NCBI GenBank assembly: GCA_018883705.1
Contig: JAHLFQ010000199.1
Coordinates: 1-19,307, forward strand
Reading direction: 5' to 3'
Origin: Candidatus Cellulosilyticum pullistercoris
GTDB taxonomy: Bacteria > Bacillota > Clostridia > Lachnospirales > Cellulosilyticaceae
DNA length: 19,307 nt
Within the stretch, counting starts at the first letter, position 1. Each line of letters opens with the position of its first letter. The translations under genes and the position numbers were made by a program. Under the pieces are notes generated by a model. It was not told where the DNA came from. It made no database searches and worked only from the letters and a program-made list of their open reading frames with translations. Below, piece by piece: positions 1 through 7,540 of the stretch.

Positions 1-66
1 GTTAATTCTTTATGAATCGACTGGTTTTATGGTTACTATTTTGTTTTCAAAGTTCATTTCTTTTAC
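1..66 (-). other. Probable rRNA-operon leader (partial, runs off the window)
   Basis: Read on the minus strand, the sequence after the promoter at 67-95 contains CTTTGAAAAC (plus-strand 43-52) followed by an AT-rich non-coding leader. That string resembles the antitermination/processing leader found before 16S and in the spacers of Firmicutes rrn operons. In B. subtilis an rrn operon lies directly beyond gyrA in the same orientation, which matches this position. No rRNA sequence is inside the window, so the identity is inferred. Confidence 0.45.
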
Positions 67-95
67 AGTATACTCAACTTTTTTACTTATGTCAA
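67..95 (-). promoter_or_regulatory. Strong sigma-A promoter firing out of the window
   Basis: On the minus strand there is a perfect -35 TTGACA (plus 90-95), a 17-nt spacer and a -10 TATACT (plus 67-72). The -35 context, CTTGACATAAG, is identical to that of the tRNA-Ser promoter at 266-294, so the two stable-RNA promoters share an 11-nt block. Near-consensus hexamers fit a stable RNA operon promoter. Confidence 0.8.
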
Positions 96-104
96 GTATC
101 TTTT

Positions 105-130
105 CTATTTTTCTTTCACAAGAAAAATAG
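105..130 (-). terminator. AT-rich hairpin after tRNA-Ser, possible terminator
   Basis: An 11-bp perfect stem (105-115 with 120-130) with a 4-nt loop lies 2 nt beyond the tRNA 3' end and just before the next promoter. The stem is nearly all A/T, and no U-tract follows on the minus strand, so it is an unconventional terminator at best. It could instead be a 3' processing structure. Confidence 0.35.
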
Positions 131-132
131 AG

Positions 133-222
133 CGGAGAAGGAGGGATTCGAACCCTCGCGCCGGTTAACCCGACCTATACCCTTAGCAGGGGCACCTCTT
201 CGGCCAACTTGAGTACTTCTCC
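133..222 (-). tRNA. tRNA-Ser(GCT)
   Basis: A class II tRNA of 90 nt including discriminator G. The acceptor stem is GGAGAAG with CTTCTCC. The anticodon arm TGCCC/GGGTA encloses loop CTGCTAA, giving anticodon GCT (plus 185-187), which reads AGC/AGU serine codons. A long variable arm typical of tRNA-Ser follows, then a T arm GAGGG-TTCGAAT-CCCTC. The 3' CCA is not encoded, so it must be added by CCA-adding enzyme. The gene has its own promoter immediately upstream and is separated from the gyrase operon by a terminator. Confidence 0.97.
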
Positions 223-244
223 GAATTAAAACTATTTATATTAT

Positions 245-258
245 GTCCTCTCTAGGAC
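245..258 (-). other. Short inverted repeat at the tRNA-Ser transcription start
   Basis: GTCCT-N4-AGGAC (6 bp if the flanking T/A pair at 244 and 259 is counted) lies just downstream of the -10, where the primary transcript should begin. It may be a 5' leader hairpin removed during tRNA maturation. No function can be shown from the sequence. Confidence 0.35.
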
Positions 259-265
259 AAGATAT

Positions 266-294
266 ATGATAGCAAAACATATTGCTTATGTCAA
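266..294 (-). promoter_or_regulatory. tRNA-Ser promoter
   Basis: Minus-strand TTGACA (plus 289-294), a 17-nt spacer and TATCAT (plus 266-271) stand about 45 nt upstream of the tRNA 5' end. It is the only good promoter between the upstream terminator and the tRNA, so the tRNA should be transcribed independently of the gyrase operon. Confidence 0.85.
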
Positions 295-322
295 GCCTTT
301 TTCTTATTTGATTTTAAAATAT

Positions 323-353
323 AAAAAGACCCTTATGTTTCAAGGCATAAGGG
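323..353 (-). terminator. Intrinsic terminator of the gyrB-gyrA-C39 transcript
   Basis: On the minus strand an 8-bp stem CCCTTATG/CATAAGGG (346-353 with 330-337, 8-nt loop) is followed after GT by a C and a run of five U (plus 323-327). It lies about 240 nt past the peptidase stop codon and ahead of the tRNA-Ser promoter, so it is the likely end of the gyrase-operon message or of a small RNA from this gap. Confidence 0.8.
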
Positions 354-595
354 CATTAATTGTTGGAATATCTTTTGATGATTTACATTTTAATTTATAA
401 ATATCCTAGCTTATTTATTAGTATTTTATTATTTGCACATTTTTATAGCTACTATTTCGAAGTTAATTTCCTTTTCTAGTAGCTTGGATAATAAATAAGC
501 CTAGTATTTATTAAGGTTAAAGTGTAACATCCTATGTATTATAATAACATTTCAAATTATACTTTACAATTCATATTTTCTCAATTTATTACACA
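354..595. other. Non-coding gap with nested inverted repeats
   Basis: No open reading frame of note. The region carries an outer imperfect inverted repeat, 406-420 with 489-504 (15 pairs, one bulged C at 500), and an inner perfect 8-bp repeat AGCTACTA/TAGTAGCT (447-454 with 477-484). A TATAAT on the minus strand (plus 538-543) could be a -10, but no convincing -35 stands at the right distance. On the minus strand all of this lies in the 3' untranslated region of the peptidase gene. Confidence 0.55.
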
Positions 596-1612
596 TCAAT
601 TTAGAATTGTCATTGCTTGATTTCCCATTTGCTCCCAGGCTTTTTTAAATTTTTCTTTATCCACTTTTATGTTTGTACTATCTCTTAATGGATCATTAAT
701 ATATATATGCTCTTTACTAAATCCAGTAATCACAACTGAGTGTAATCTGGTTGTTATCTTTACTATTCCTGTAGGGGTGTGCCATATATCGAATGCTGAA
801 TCCTCAAGTGCATTATATGAACCATTAGTAATAATCCAGACAGGATTGCCTTGCTGAACCATATATAAAATCTCTTCAAACTCTAAACCAGTGAGATCAA
901 TCGCTGAATTTCCACAGTATTCTTGCGCAAGTTCTACAATAGGAGCATGATAAACTCCATATCCTTTTTTATTTTTATCATACATATCTCCAACAAACCC
1001 CTCATATGGATTGCCATAATGTATTTTTCCCTTTTCATCTATACTGTAAGGTGTTAAATCTTTCTTCACCTGCTTCGCTAACTGCATCTTATCTACATCA
1101 ATACCTCTATACTTTAAAATCATAGCTAAAGAGGTTACTTCACACCCTCTTGGAAGTTCAGGTAATTGTTTAATAAGTGGTATATCCAAAACAATATTAT
1201 CCTTAAGACTAATATTAGCTCTCCATAAAATGTCTTTATCATTCTTATAATAAATCTCTTTATATTCATTATTCTTTGCATATCTAACAGCTTCATCAAA
1301 ATTTTCAAAGTCATGTATAGCATTTTCTGTAATAATCATAAATGGATATAGATCAGAATACACCCAATCACCATTAGATGTATTTACGGCTATACTTCTT
1401 TTAACTTGTTCTGCTTTTTTTACTGCTTCTTCAAGTGTATCTGCATCATCTATTACTTTACCAGCCTTTTTGATAATGTACTTTTTATTGAATGTATGTT
1501 CACTTATAAAACTAGGCAGAGCCTCTTTATTATGCTGTACATAATAAAGATATGCTCCACCTAGTATCATTAACATTATAGAAGTAGCCAAAAAAACTTT
1601 AGCAGCCTTCAT
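596..1612 (-). CDS. Membrane-anchored C39-like cysteine peptidase
   Basis: A 338-residue protein. Residues 4-25 form a single hydrophobic segment after a short basic start, so it is either a signal anchor or an uncleaved signal peptide placing the rest outside the cell. Residues about 44-85 and 90-131 look like two copies of one small repeat (an EAV..A block, then I, then a W or WVY block). The catalytic region is C39-like (peptidase_C39_2 type): Cys157 in PRGCEVTSLAMIL, His291 in LHSVVITGF and Asp307 in YINDP make a plausible triad. It starts 5 nt after the gyrA stop, and its ribosome site (AGGA) lies inside the gyrA end, so it is co-transcribed and probably translationally coupled. There is no ABC transporter or peptide substrate nearby, so a bacteriocin-processing role is not supported. 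The substrate is unknown. Family assignment is fairly sure; biological role is not. Confidence 0.82.
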   Translation of the reverse strand: MKAAKVFLATSIMLMILGGAYLYYVQHNKEALPSFISEHTFNKKYIIKKAGKVIDDADTLEEAVKKAEQVKRSIAVNTSNGDWVYSDLYPFMIITENAIHDFENFDEAVRYAKNNEYKEIYYKNDKDILWRANISLKDNIVLDIPLIKQLPELPRGCEVTSLAMILKYRGIDVDKMQLAKQVKKDLTPYSIDEKGKIHYGNPYEGFVGDMYDKNKKGYGVYHAPIVELAQEYCGNSAIDLTGLEFEEILYMVQQGNPVWIITNGSYNALEDSAFDIWHTPTGIVKITTRLHSVVITGFSKEHIYINDPLRDSTNIKVDKEKFKKAWEQMGNQAMTILN

Positions 1613-1617
1613 TTATT

Positions 1618-4149
1618 TTATTCCTGTTCCTTGATATCCTCTTCTGAAAGAGTTTCAATTGAACCGCTCTGAACGGTATCATCTATAAATTCTTCGTTTA
1701 CTTTTTCCATACATACAACTTTTACATCTTCAGGTAAATTAATTAATTTAACACCTTGTGCATTACGTCCAATAGATGAAATTTGTGATACCTTAATACG
1801 AATGATAACACCCTGAGAAGTAATTAATAATAATTCATCTTCTTCACTTACAGATGCTACACCTACAATATTTCCTGTTCTTTCAGTAATCTTATTAATT
1901 TTTAATCCTTTTCCACCACGTCTTTGAGCTCTAAATGCTTCCGTTTGTGTTCGCTTACCTAGCCCGTTTTCTGTAGTAGTAAGAATTTGTTCACCTTCTT
2001 TTGGAACCGTAGCACCAATTACCTCATCACCTTCTGATAAATTAATAGCACGTACTCCTCTTGCTGTTCTACCCATTGGTCTTACATCTGTAGCATCAAA
2101 CATGATACCTTGTCCATTTAGAGTAGCTACTAATATTGAATCTGATGATGATGTTTGGTGAACATCTACTAATTCATCACCTTCTGATAATGAAAGTGCA
2201 ATTAAACCACCTCTTCTAATATTTCTGAAGTCTTTAAGTGGTGTTTTCTTAATTTGACCTTTCTTAGTTACCATAGTTAAGAACATATTTTCTTCGAATT
2301 CCTTAATTGGGAATACTGCTGTAATCTTTTCATCTTTATCTAGTTCAAGTAAGTTAACAATAGCTGTTCCTCTCGCAGTTCTTCCTGCTTCTGGAATTCT
2401 ATATCCCTTAATACGGTATGCTTTCCCTTTATTAGTAAAGAACATGATATAGTTAAAGTTTGTGGTTACAAAAAGTTGTTTAATAAAGTCATCCTCAATC
2501 GTATTTACACCAATAATACCCTTACCACCTCTATTTTGGTTCTTATAGGTATCAAGAGGTATACGTTTGATATAGCCTAATTGAGTAATGGTAACAACAA
2601 TGTTTTCTTCATCAATTAGATCTTCAATGTCATACTCATCTTCATCTATTGTGATATCTGTTCTACGACCATCACCATATTTTTGCTTAACTTCTATCAT
2701 TTCATCTCTAATAACACTTAACAGTTTAAACTCACTTGCTAAAATTGATCTTAAGTACTCAATTCTTTCCATTAATTGTGCATACTCTTCATCAATTTTT
2801 TCTCTTTCTAAGCCTGTTAACGCACGAAGACGCATATCAACAATAGCTTGAGCCTGAATTTCAGTAAGTTCGATAGCCTCCATTAACTTTTCTTTAGCTT
2901 CTTGAACATTAGCTGAAGATCTAATAATAGAAACCACTAAATCAATTTCATCTAAGGCTTTACGGAGTCCTTCTAAAATATGTGCTCTTGCCTCTGCTTT
3001 ATTAAGTTCAAATTGAGTTCTTCTTGTTACTACTTCTTTTTGATGTTTAAGGTATTCTTCAAGGATTTGCTTTAAGTTAAGCACTTTAGGCTTATCTTCA
3101 ACTAAAGCTAGCATGTTAATACTGAAAGTATCTTGTAACTGCGTATATTTATAAAGCTGATTTAATATAACTGTTGGATTAACATCTCTTCTAAGCTCAA
3201 TCACAATAGAAATACCATTTCTATCAGACTCATCTCTAATATCTGTAATACCATCAATTTTTCTTTCTTTAACTAAATCGGCCATTTTCTCAATAAGAGA
3301 AGCTTTATTTACCATATATGGAATTTCTGAAACTACAATACGATGCTTTCCAGCTTGCATAGCTTCGATTTCAGCTTTAGCTTTTACTTTAACCTTCCCT
3401 CTACCAGTTCGATAAGCTTGTTCTATTCCATAAACTCCATGGATTGTTGCACCCGTTGGGAAGTCTGGTCCTTGAATAATAGCCATAAGTTCTTCAATCT
3501 CAGTTTCACGAACTTCATTTGCTTCATTTTCCCCCATATAGTTATCAATCATCTTGATAACACCATTCACTACTTCTGTTAAGTTATGTGGTGGAATATT
3601 AGTTGCCATACCTACAGCAATACCTGAAGAGCCATTTACTAATAAATTAGGGAATCTTGAAGGTAGTACGCATGGTTCTTTAGAAGACTCATCAAAATTT
3701 GGTCTAAATTCTACTGTATCTTTATCAATATCTGCAAGCATTAATGCCGTCATCTTACTCATACGTGCTTCGGTATAACGCATTGCTGCAGCACCATCTC
3801 CATCGATAGAACCAAAGTTTCCTTGTCCATCTACAAGAGGGTATCTTGTAGAGAAGTCTTGTGCCATACGTACCATTGCACCATAAATAGAAGAGTCACC
3901 ATGAGGGTGGTATTTACCCATGGTATCTCCAACAATACGTGCAGATTTTCTGTATTGCTTATCTGAACCTAACCCTAACTCACTCATAGAGTATAAAATA
4001 CGACGATGAACGGGTTTTAATCCATCTCGTACATCAGGAAGGGCACGAGATACGATTACGCTCATGGCATAATCAATATAACAGTTTTGCATCTCATCTT
4101 GAATATCTCTATGAATAATTCTGTCATAAGTTACATCATTTGTATCCAT
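1618..4149 (-). CDS. gyrA: DNA gyrase subunit A
   Basis: 843 residues, normal family length. GyrA makes the double-strand break and, with GyrB, introduces negative supercoils ahead of the fork. The winged-helix region holds HPHGDSSIYG (81-90) and the catalytic tyrosine Tyr125 in MRYTEARMSK. The tower and coiled coil follow to about residue 500, then a six-bladed C-terminal beta-pinwheel with GyrA-box motifs QNRGGKG (538-544) and QRRGGKG (742-748), which mark gyrase rather than ParC. The tail is acidic. Start chosen on AGGAGAATAATAAATG. It lies 19 nt after gyrB with no terminator between, so the two subunits share a transcript. Oddity: Gly90 occupies the place of E. coli Asp87, which is Asp or Glu in most gyrases and where Gly is a known quinolone-resistance change. 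Ser86 (E. coli Ser83) is kept. Confidence 0.98.
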   Translation of the reverse strand: MDTNDVTYDRIIHRDIQDEMQNCYIDYAMSVIVSRALPDVRDGLKPVHRRILYSMSELGLGSDKQYRKSARIVGDTMGKYHPHGDSSIYGAMVRMAQDFSTRYPLVDGQGNFGSIDGDGAAAMRYTEARMSKMTALMLADIDKDTVEFRPNFDESSKEPCVLPSRFPNLLVNGSSGIAVGMATNIPPHNLTEVVNGVIKMIDNYMGENEANEVRETEIEELMAIIQGPDFPTGATIHGVYGIEQAYRTGRGKVKVKAKAEIEAMQAGKHRIVVSEIPYMVNKASLIEKMADLVKERKIDGITDIRDESDRNGISIVIELRRDVNPTVILNQLYKYTQLQDTFSINMLALVEDKPKVLNLKQILEEYLKHQKEVVTRRTQFELNKAEARAHILEGLRKALDEIDLVVSIIRSSANVQEAKEKLMEAIELTEIQAQAIVDMRLRALTGLEREKIDEEYAQLMERIEYLRSILASEFKLLSVIRDEMIEVKQKYGDGRRTDITIDEDEYDIEDLIDEENIVVTITQLGYIKRIPLDTYKNQNRGGKGIIGVNTIEDDFIKQLFVTTNFNYIMFFTNKGKAYRIKGYRIPEAGRTARGTAIVNLLELDKDEKITAVFPIKEFEENMFLTMVTKKGQIKKTPLKDFRNIRRGGLIALSLSEGDELVDVHQTSSSDSILVATLNGQGIMFDATDVRPMGRTARGVRAINLSEGDEVIGATVPKEGEQILTTTENGLGKRTQTEAFRAQRRGGKGLKINKITERTGNIVGVASVSEEDELLLITSQGVIIRIKVSQISSIGRNAQGVKLINLPEDVKVVCMEKVNEEFIDDTVQSGSIETLSEEDIKEQE

Positions 4150-4168
4150 TTATTATTCTCCTTGCCCT

Positions 4169-6073
4169 TTAAATATCTAAATAAGTTACTTTGTGAGCAT
4201 GTTCATTAATGAACTGACGTCTTGGTTCAACATCGTCACCCATAAGTTTTGTAAAGATTTCATCTGCTGTAGCAGCATCATCAATATTTACTTTTACAAG
4301 TACTCTAGATTCAGGGTCCATTGTTGTCTCCCAAAGTTGCTCTGCATTCATTTCTCCTAGACCTTTGTAACGCTGCATACGGCTGATACCGGTTCTACCG
4401 ATTTCCCCAAGTAACTTTTCTAATTCTTTATCATCAAACGCATAATATTTTTTCTTATTCTTTTCAACTAGATAAAGTGGTGGTTGCGCAATATAAACGT
4501 GACCTTGCTCAATAAGCTCTCTAAAATATCTATAAAGGAATGTAAGTAGAAGGGTTCTAATATGAGCACCATCTACATCGGCATCTGTCATCAGAATGAT
4601 TTTCCCATATCTTAATTTGCTTATATCAAAATCATCACTAATTCCAGCTCCAAAAGCTGTAATCATATTACGGATTTCTTGATTCTCAAGCATTTTATCT
4701 ATTCTAACTTTTTCTACGTTTAAGATTTTTCCTCTTAATGGTAAAATTGCTTGTGTCTTAGGTGAACGTGCGCTCTTTGCAGACCCTCCCGCTGAATCCC
4801 CTTCGACGATATAAATTTCACATTTAGATGCATCCTTTTCGGAGCAATCTGCAAGCTTACCTGGAAGGGCATTACCTTCTAAGGCACTCTTTCTTCTTGT
4901 TAGTTCTCTTGCTTTACGCGCTGCATCTCTAGCTCTAGCTGCCATTACACCTTTTTGAACAATTACTTTTCCAACGTTAGGATTTTGTTCAAGGAAGTAG
5001 GTAAGTTGATCGCCAAATACAGATTGCACAGCACCTGCAGCTTCACTAGAGCCTAATTTAGTTTTAGTTTGTCCTTCAAACTGAGGATCACCAATTTTAA
5101 TACTAATAACAGCTGTCATACCTTCACGGATATCATCACCTGTTAAATTTTTATCTGAATCCTTTAGGAGCCCCATCTTTCTTGCATAATCATTAAGGTT
5201 TTTTGTAATTGCCGTTCTAAAACCAGAAAGGTGTGTTCCTCCCTCAGGTGTATTAATGTTATTAACAAAACTAAAGAGATTTTCAACATAAGAGTCATTG
5301 TGTTGAAAAGCTACTTCTACTGCTATTCCGTCCTTTTCACCTTCACAGTAGAAGACTTCATCATAAATTGGTGTTTTGTGTTTGTTTAAGTGTTGTACAA
5401 ACTCTTTAATACCACCTTCATAATGGAAAGTCTTATCTTGTTTTTGTTCTTCTCTTTCATCAATTAATCTAATTTTTAATGCCTTTGTTAAAAAAGCTGT
5501 TTCTTTTAGACGTTGTTCTAATACTTTATAATCAAAAACAACCTCTTCGAAGATTTCTGCATCTGGTTTGAAGTGAACATAGGTTCCAACCTTATCAGTT
5601 TCTCCAATAACAGTTAGAGGCTCTACTACTTCACCCCTAGAAAATTTCTCTTGATGAATCTTACCGTCAGTATAAACTTCTACAGTAAGCCATTCAGATA
5701 GAGCATTTACAACAGATGCCCCTACTCCATGAAGACCACCAGATACTTTATATCCTCCACCGCCGAATTTACCTCCTGCATGTAAGATGGTAAAAACAAC
5801 TTCTACAGTAGATATTCCTTTTTGAGGATGAATACCTACTGGAATACCACGACCGTTATCTAAAACAGATATGGTATTATCTGGATGTATAACTACTTCA
5901 ATGATACTGCAGTAACCAGCTAATGCTTCATCAACGGCATTATCTACGATTTCATATACTAGATGGTGAAGACCTTTGGAGGAGGTACTACCTATATACA
6001 TACCAGGCCTTTTTCGTACCGCCTGCAGCCCCTCTAATATTTGTATTTGATTTTCATTGTACGTTGCTGCCAT
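4169..6073 (-). CDS. gyrB: DNA gyrase subunit B
   Basis: 634 residues, the usual Gram-positive length without the E. coli insertion. GyrB binds and hydrolyses ATP and supplies the TOPRIM metal site of gyrase. The GHKL ATPase domain shows Glu41 and Asn45 in YEIVDNAVDEA, LDNGRGIP (71-78) and GGLHGVGASVVNALS (112-126). The TOPRIM domain shows EGDSAGG (424-430), PLRGKILNVE (445-454) and TDADVDG (496-502). The C-terminal GyrB tail includes RMQRYKGLGEM near 565-575. Pairing with gyrA and the recF neighbour settle gyrB over parE. The ribosome site AAAGGAG is about 13 nt from the ATG, slightly long. Its own promoter lies at 6127-6155, covered by an inverted repeat. Confidence 0.98.
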   Translation of the reverse strand: MAATYNENQIQILEGLQAVRKRPGMYIGSTSSKGLHHLVYEIVDNAVDEALAGYCSIIEVVIHPDNTISVLDNGRGIPVGIHPQKGISTVEVVFTILHAGGKFGGGGYKVSGGLHGVGASVVNALSEWLTVEVYTDGKIHQEKFSRGEVVEPLTVIGETDKVGTYVHFKPDAEIFEEVVFDYKVLEQRLKETAFLTKALKIRLIDEREEQKQDKTFHYEGGIKEFVQHLNKHKTPIYDEVFYCEGEKDGIAVEVAFQHNDSYVENLFSFVNNINTPEGGTHLSGFRTAITKNLNDYARKMGLLKDSDKNLTGDDIREGMTAVISIKIGDPQFEGQTKTKLGSSEAAGAVQSVFGDQLTYFLEQNPNVGKVIVQKGVMAARARDAARKARELTRRKSALEGNALPGKLADCSEKDASKCEIYIVEGDSAGGSAKSARSPKTQAILPLRGKILNVEKVRIDKMLENQEIRNMITAFGAGISDDFDISKLRYGKIILMTDADVDGAHIRTLLLTFLYRYFRELIEQGHVYIAQPPLYLVEKNKKKYYAFDDKELEKLLGEIGRTGISRMQRYKGLGEMNAEQLWETTMDPESRVLVKVNIDDAATADEIFTKLMGDDVEPRRQFINEHAHKVTYLDI

Positions 6074-6121
6074 AACTAAGATCTCACTCCTTTAATCATT
6101 CTAATAAACCCATTAATCCAA

Positions 6122-6155
6122 CCTTTATTATACATCAAAATACTAATAAAGGCAA
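6122..6155 (-). promoter_or_regulatory. gyrB promoter covered by a 9-bp inverted repeat
   Basis: Minus-strand TTGCCT (plus 150-155 of the 6 kb block, i.e. 6150-6155), a 17-nt spacer and a perfect TATAAT (6127-6132) lie between recF and gyrB. A perfect inverted repeat CCTTTATTA-N13-TAATAAAGG (6122-6130 with 6144-6152) overlaps part of both hexamers. No U-tract follows on the minus strand, so it looks more like an operator or a supercoil-sensitive cruciform than a terminator. The promoter would let gyrase be controlled apart from recF. The binding factor, if any, is unknown. Confidence 0.65.
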
Positions 6156-6176
6156 ATTCACTAATTTTTCGGAATA

Positions 6177-7262
6177 TTATACAATTTCATTTGGTATAAC
6201 ATTTCCCTTACTCACATTATATAGTTTTCCAATTTTTTGTGTATTCCATACACTTTGTTCAATTCCTGTGCAAGTAATTAATGTTTGAATACTCTCTGTG
6301 TATTTAAATAAGTCTGTTTGTCTCTTATCATCTAGTTCTGATAGGACATCATCTAGTAATAATACAGGCTCTTCCCCTATATATTTCTTCATAATTTTAA
6401 GTTCTGCCAATTTCATTGATAATACTACTGTTCGTTGCTGGCCTTGAGAACCATAAGTTTTAACATCCATCTCATTAATCAAAAATTTAAGATCATCACG
6501 ATGAGGCCCTATAGACGTTGTTTGATAAAGAATATCTTTTTCTCTATACTTTATTAATTTTTCTATAAATTCCTGAGGTTCTACACTCGGCATATAAACA
6601 ATTTGTAGTTCCTCTTTTTTTCCTGAAATATCCCTATGAATTTCCCTGGCAATTTCATTAAGTTCTTGAACAAACTCACTTCTTTTTTCAATCACAGTTC
6701 TGGCATATTCCTCAAGTTGCATATCCCATACATCTAGCATTGAGTAATCCTTTTGCTTAAAAAATTGTTTAAGCGCTAGGTTCCTTTGTTTTAATACTTT
6801 ATGATATTGTCTTAAAGCATAATAGTAAAGCTTATCAATCTGACAAAGTTCAATATCTATGAAACGTCGTCTTTCTTTAGGACTATTTTTTATAAGTTGT
6901 AAATCTTCAGGTGAAAACATGACTATGTTTAAAACACCAAATAATTCTCCAAGCTTTCCAATAGGCATCTTATTAACCAAGGCTGATTTAGATTTTTGTG
7001 AAAGATGAAAATCTATGGTGTCCTCTATATATTTTTTACGAATTGAAAGCTTAACATGGGCACTCTCTTCTCCCCATCTAATAATTTCTTTTTCCTTATG
7101 GGTTCGATGTGACCTTGCTGTTGCGCATAAATAAATAGATTCTAAAATATTAGTTTTCCCCTGAGCATTATCTCCGCGGAAAATATTAATTCCGCGGTCA
7201 AGAGCGATATTTAATGTCTCATAGCTTCGAAAATCTTGTAAAGATAGCTCTTTAATATACAT
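6177..7262 (-). CDS. recF: DNA replication and repair protein RecF
   Basis: 361 residues, typical length. RecF is an SMC-like ATPase that, with RecO and RecR, loads RecA on gapped DNA at stalled forks. Visible motifs: N-terminal MYIKELSLQDFRSY, Walker A GDNAQGKT (30-37), ABC signature region GSQGQQRTVVLSMKLAE (271-287), Walker B with D-loop VLLLDDVLSELD (300-311), and the family block GPHRDDL (252-258). Start supported by AAGGAGAGCGCTATG. It begins 17 nt after yaaA, so the pair is one transcriptional unit with the upstream genes. The remB (DUF370) gene often found between recF and gyrB in Firmicutes is missing here. Confidence 0.97.
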   Translation of the reverse strand: MYIKELSLQDFRSYETLNIALDRGINIFRGDNAQGKTNILESIYLCATARSHRTHKEKEIIRWGEESAHVKLSIRKKYIEDTIDFHLSQKSKSALVNKMPIGKLGELFGVLNIVMFSPEDLQLIKNSPKERRRFIDIELCQIDKLYYYALRQYHKVLKQRNLALKQFFKQKDYSMLDVWDMQLEEYARTVIEKRSEFVQELNEIAREIHRDISGKKEELQIVYMPSVEPQEFIEKLIKYREKDILYQTTSIGPHRDDLKFLINEMDVKTYGSQGQQRTVVLSMKLAELKIMKKYIGEEPVLLLDDVLSELDDKRQTDLFKYTESIQTLITCTGIEQSVWNTQKIGKLYNVSKGNVIPNEIV

Positions 7263-7279
7263 AGCGCTCTCCTTAATGA

Positions 7280-7486
7280 TTATTTAACTTTATAAACTTC
7301 TCCATCAAACTCCACTTCATCACCTGGTCTAATCTTCTTACCACGCATTGTGCAAATTTCACCATTTACTAAAACAAGTTCTTGCGCAATAAGCATTTTG
7401 GCTTCTCCTCCTGTTTGAACCATAGAAGCAAATTTCATAAGCTGTTCTAGTTTAATAAATTCTGTATCAATTTTAATTTCTTTCAT
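7280..7486 (-). CDS. yaaA: S4-domain RNA-binding protein YaaA
   Basis: 68 residues consisting almost wholly of one S4 RNA-binding fold: IKLEQLMKFASMVQTGGEAK, then VLVNGE, RGKKIRPGDEVEF and a C-terminal KVK. The family sits between dnaN and recF across Firmicutes; the B. subtilis member (also named RlbA) is linked to ribosome maturation. Start supported by AAGGAGAACAACTATG. It lies 113 nt downstream of dnaN with a long hairpin in the gap, and 17 nt upstream of recF. Identification rests on the fold and on position; the molecular role is from the family, not from this sequence. Confidence 0.93.
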   Translation of the reverse strand: MKEIKIDTEFIKLEQLMKFASMVQTGGEAKMLIAQELVLVNGEICTMRGKKIRPGDEVEFDGEVYKVK

Positions 7487-7540
7487 AGTTGTTCTCCTTT
7501 TTATTGTTCACGTACTTTGTATACAAAAAACTAATTAATA

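Noticed and set aside
12..212. A 66-residue plus-strand frame at the left edge
   Set aside because: It reads through the antisense of tRNA-Ser and the promoter region, has no ribosome site, and is low-complexity Phe/Leu-rich.
596..1612. C39 protein as a bacteriocin-processing peptidase
   Set aside because: There is no ABC transporter domain, no transporter neighbour and no double-glycine leader peptide gene; only the peptidase fold is shared.
3502..3514. GTTTCACGAAC resembling half of a parS site
   Set aside because: Only one half matches TGTTTCACGTGAAACA and it is coding sequence within gyrA.
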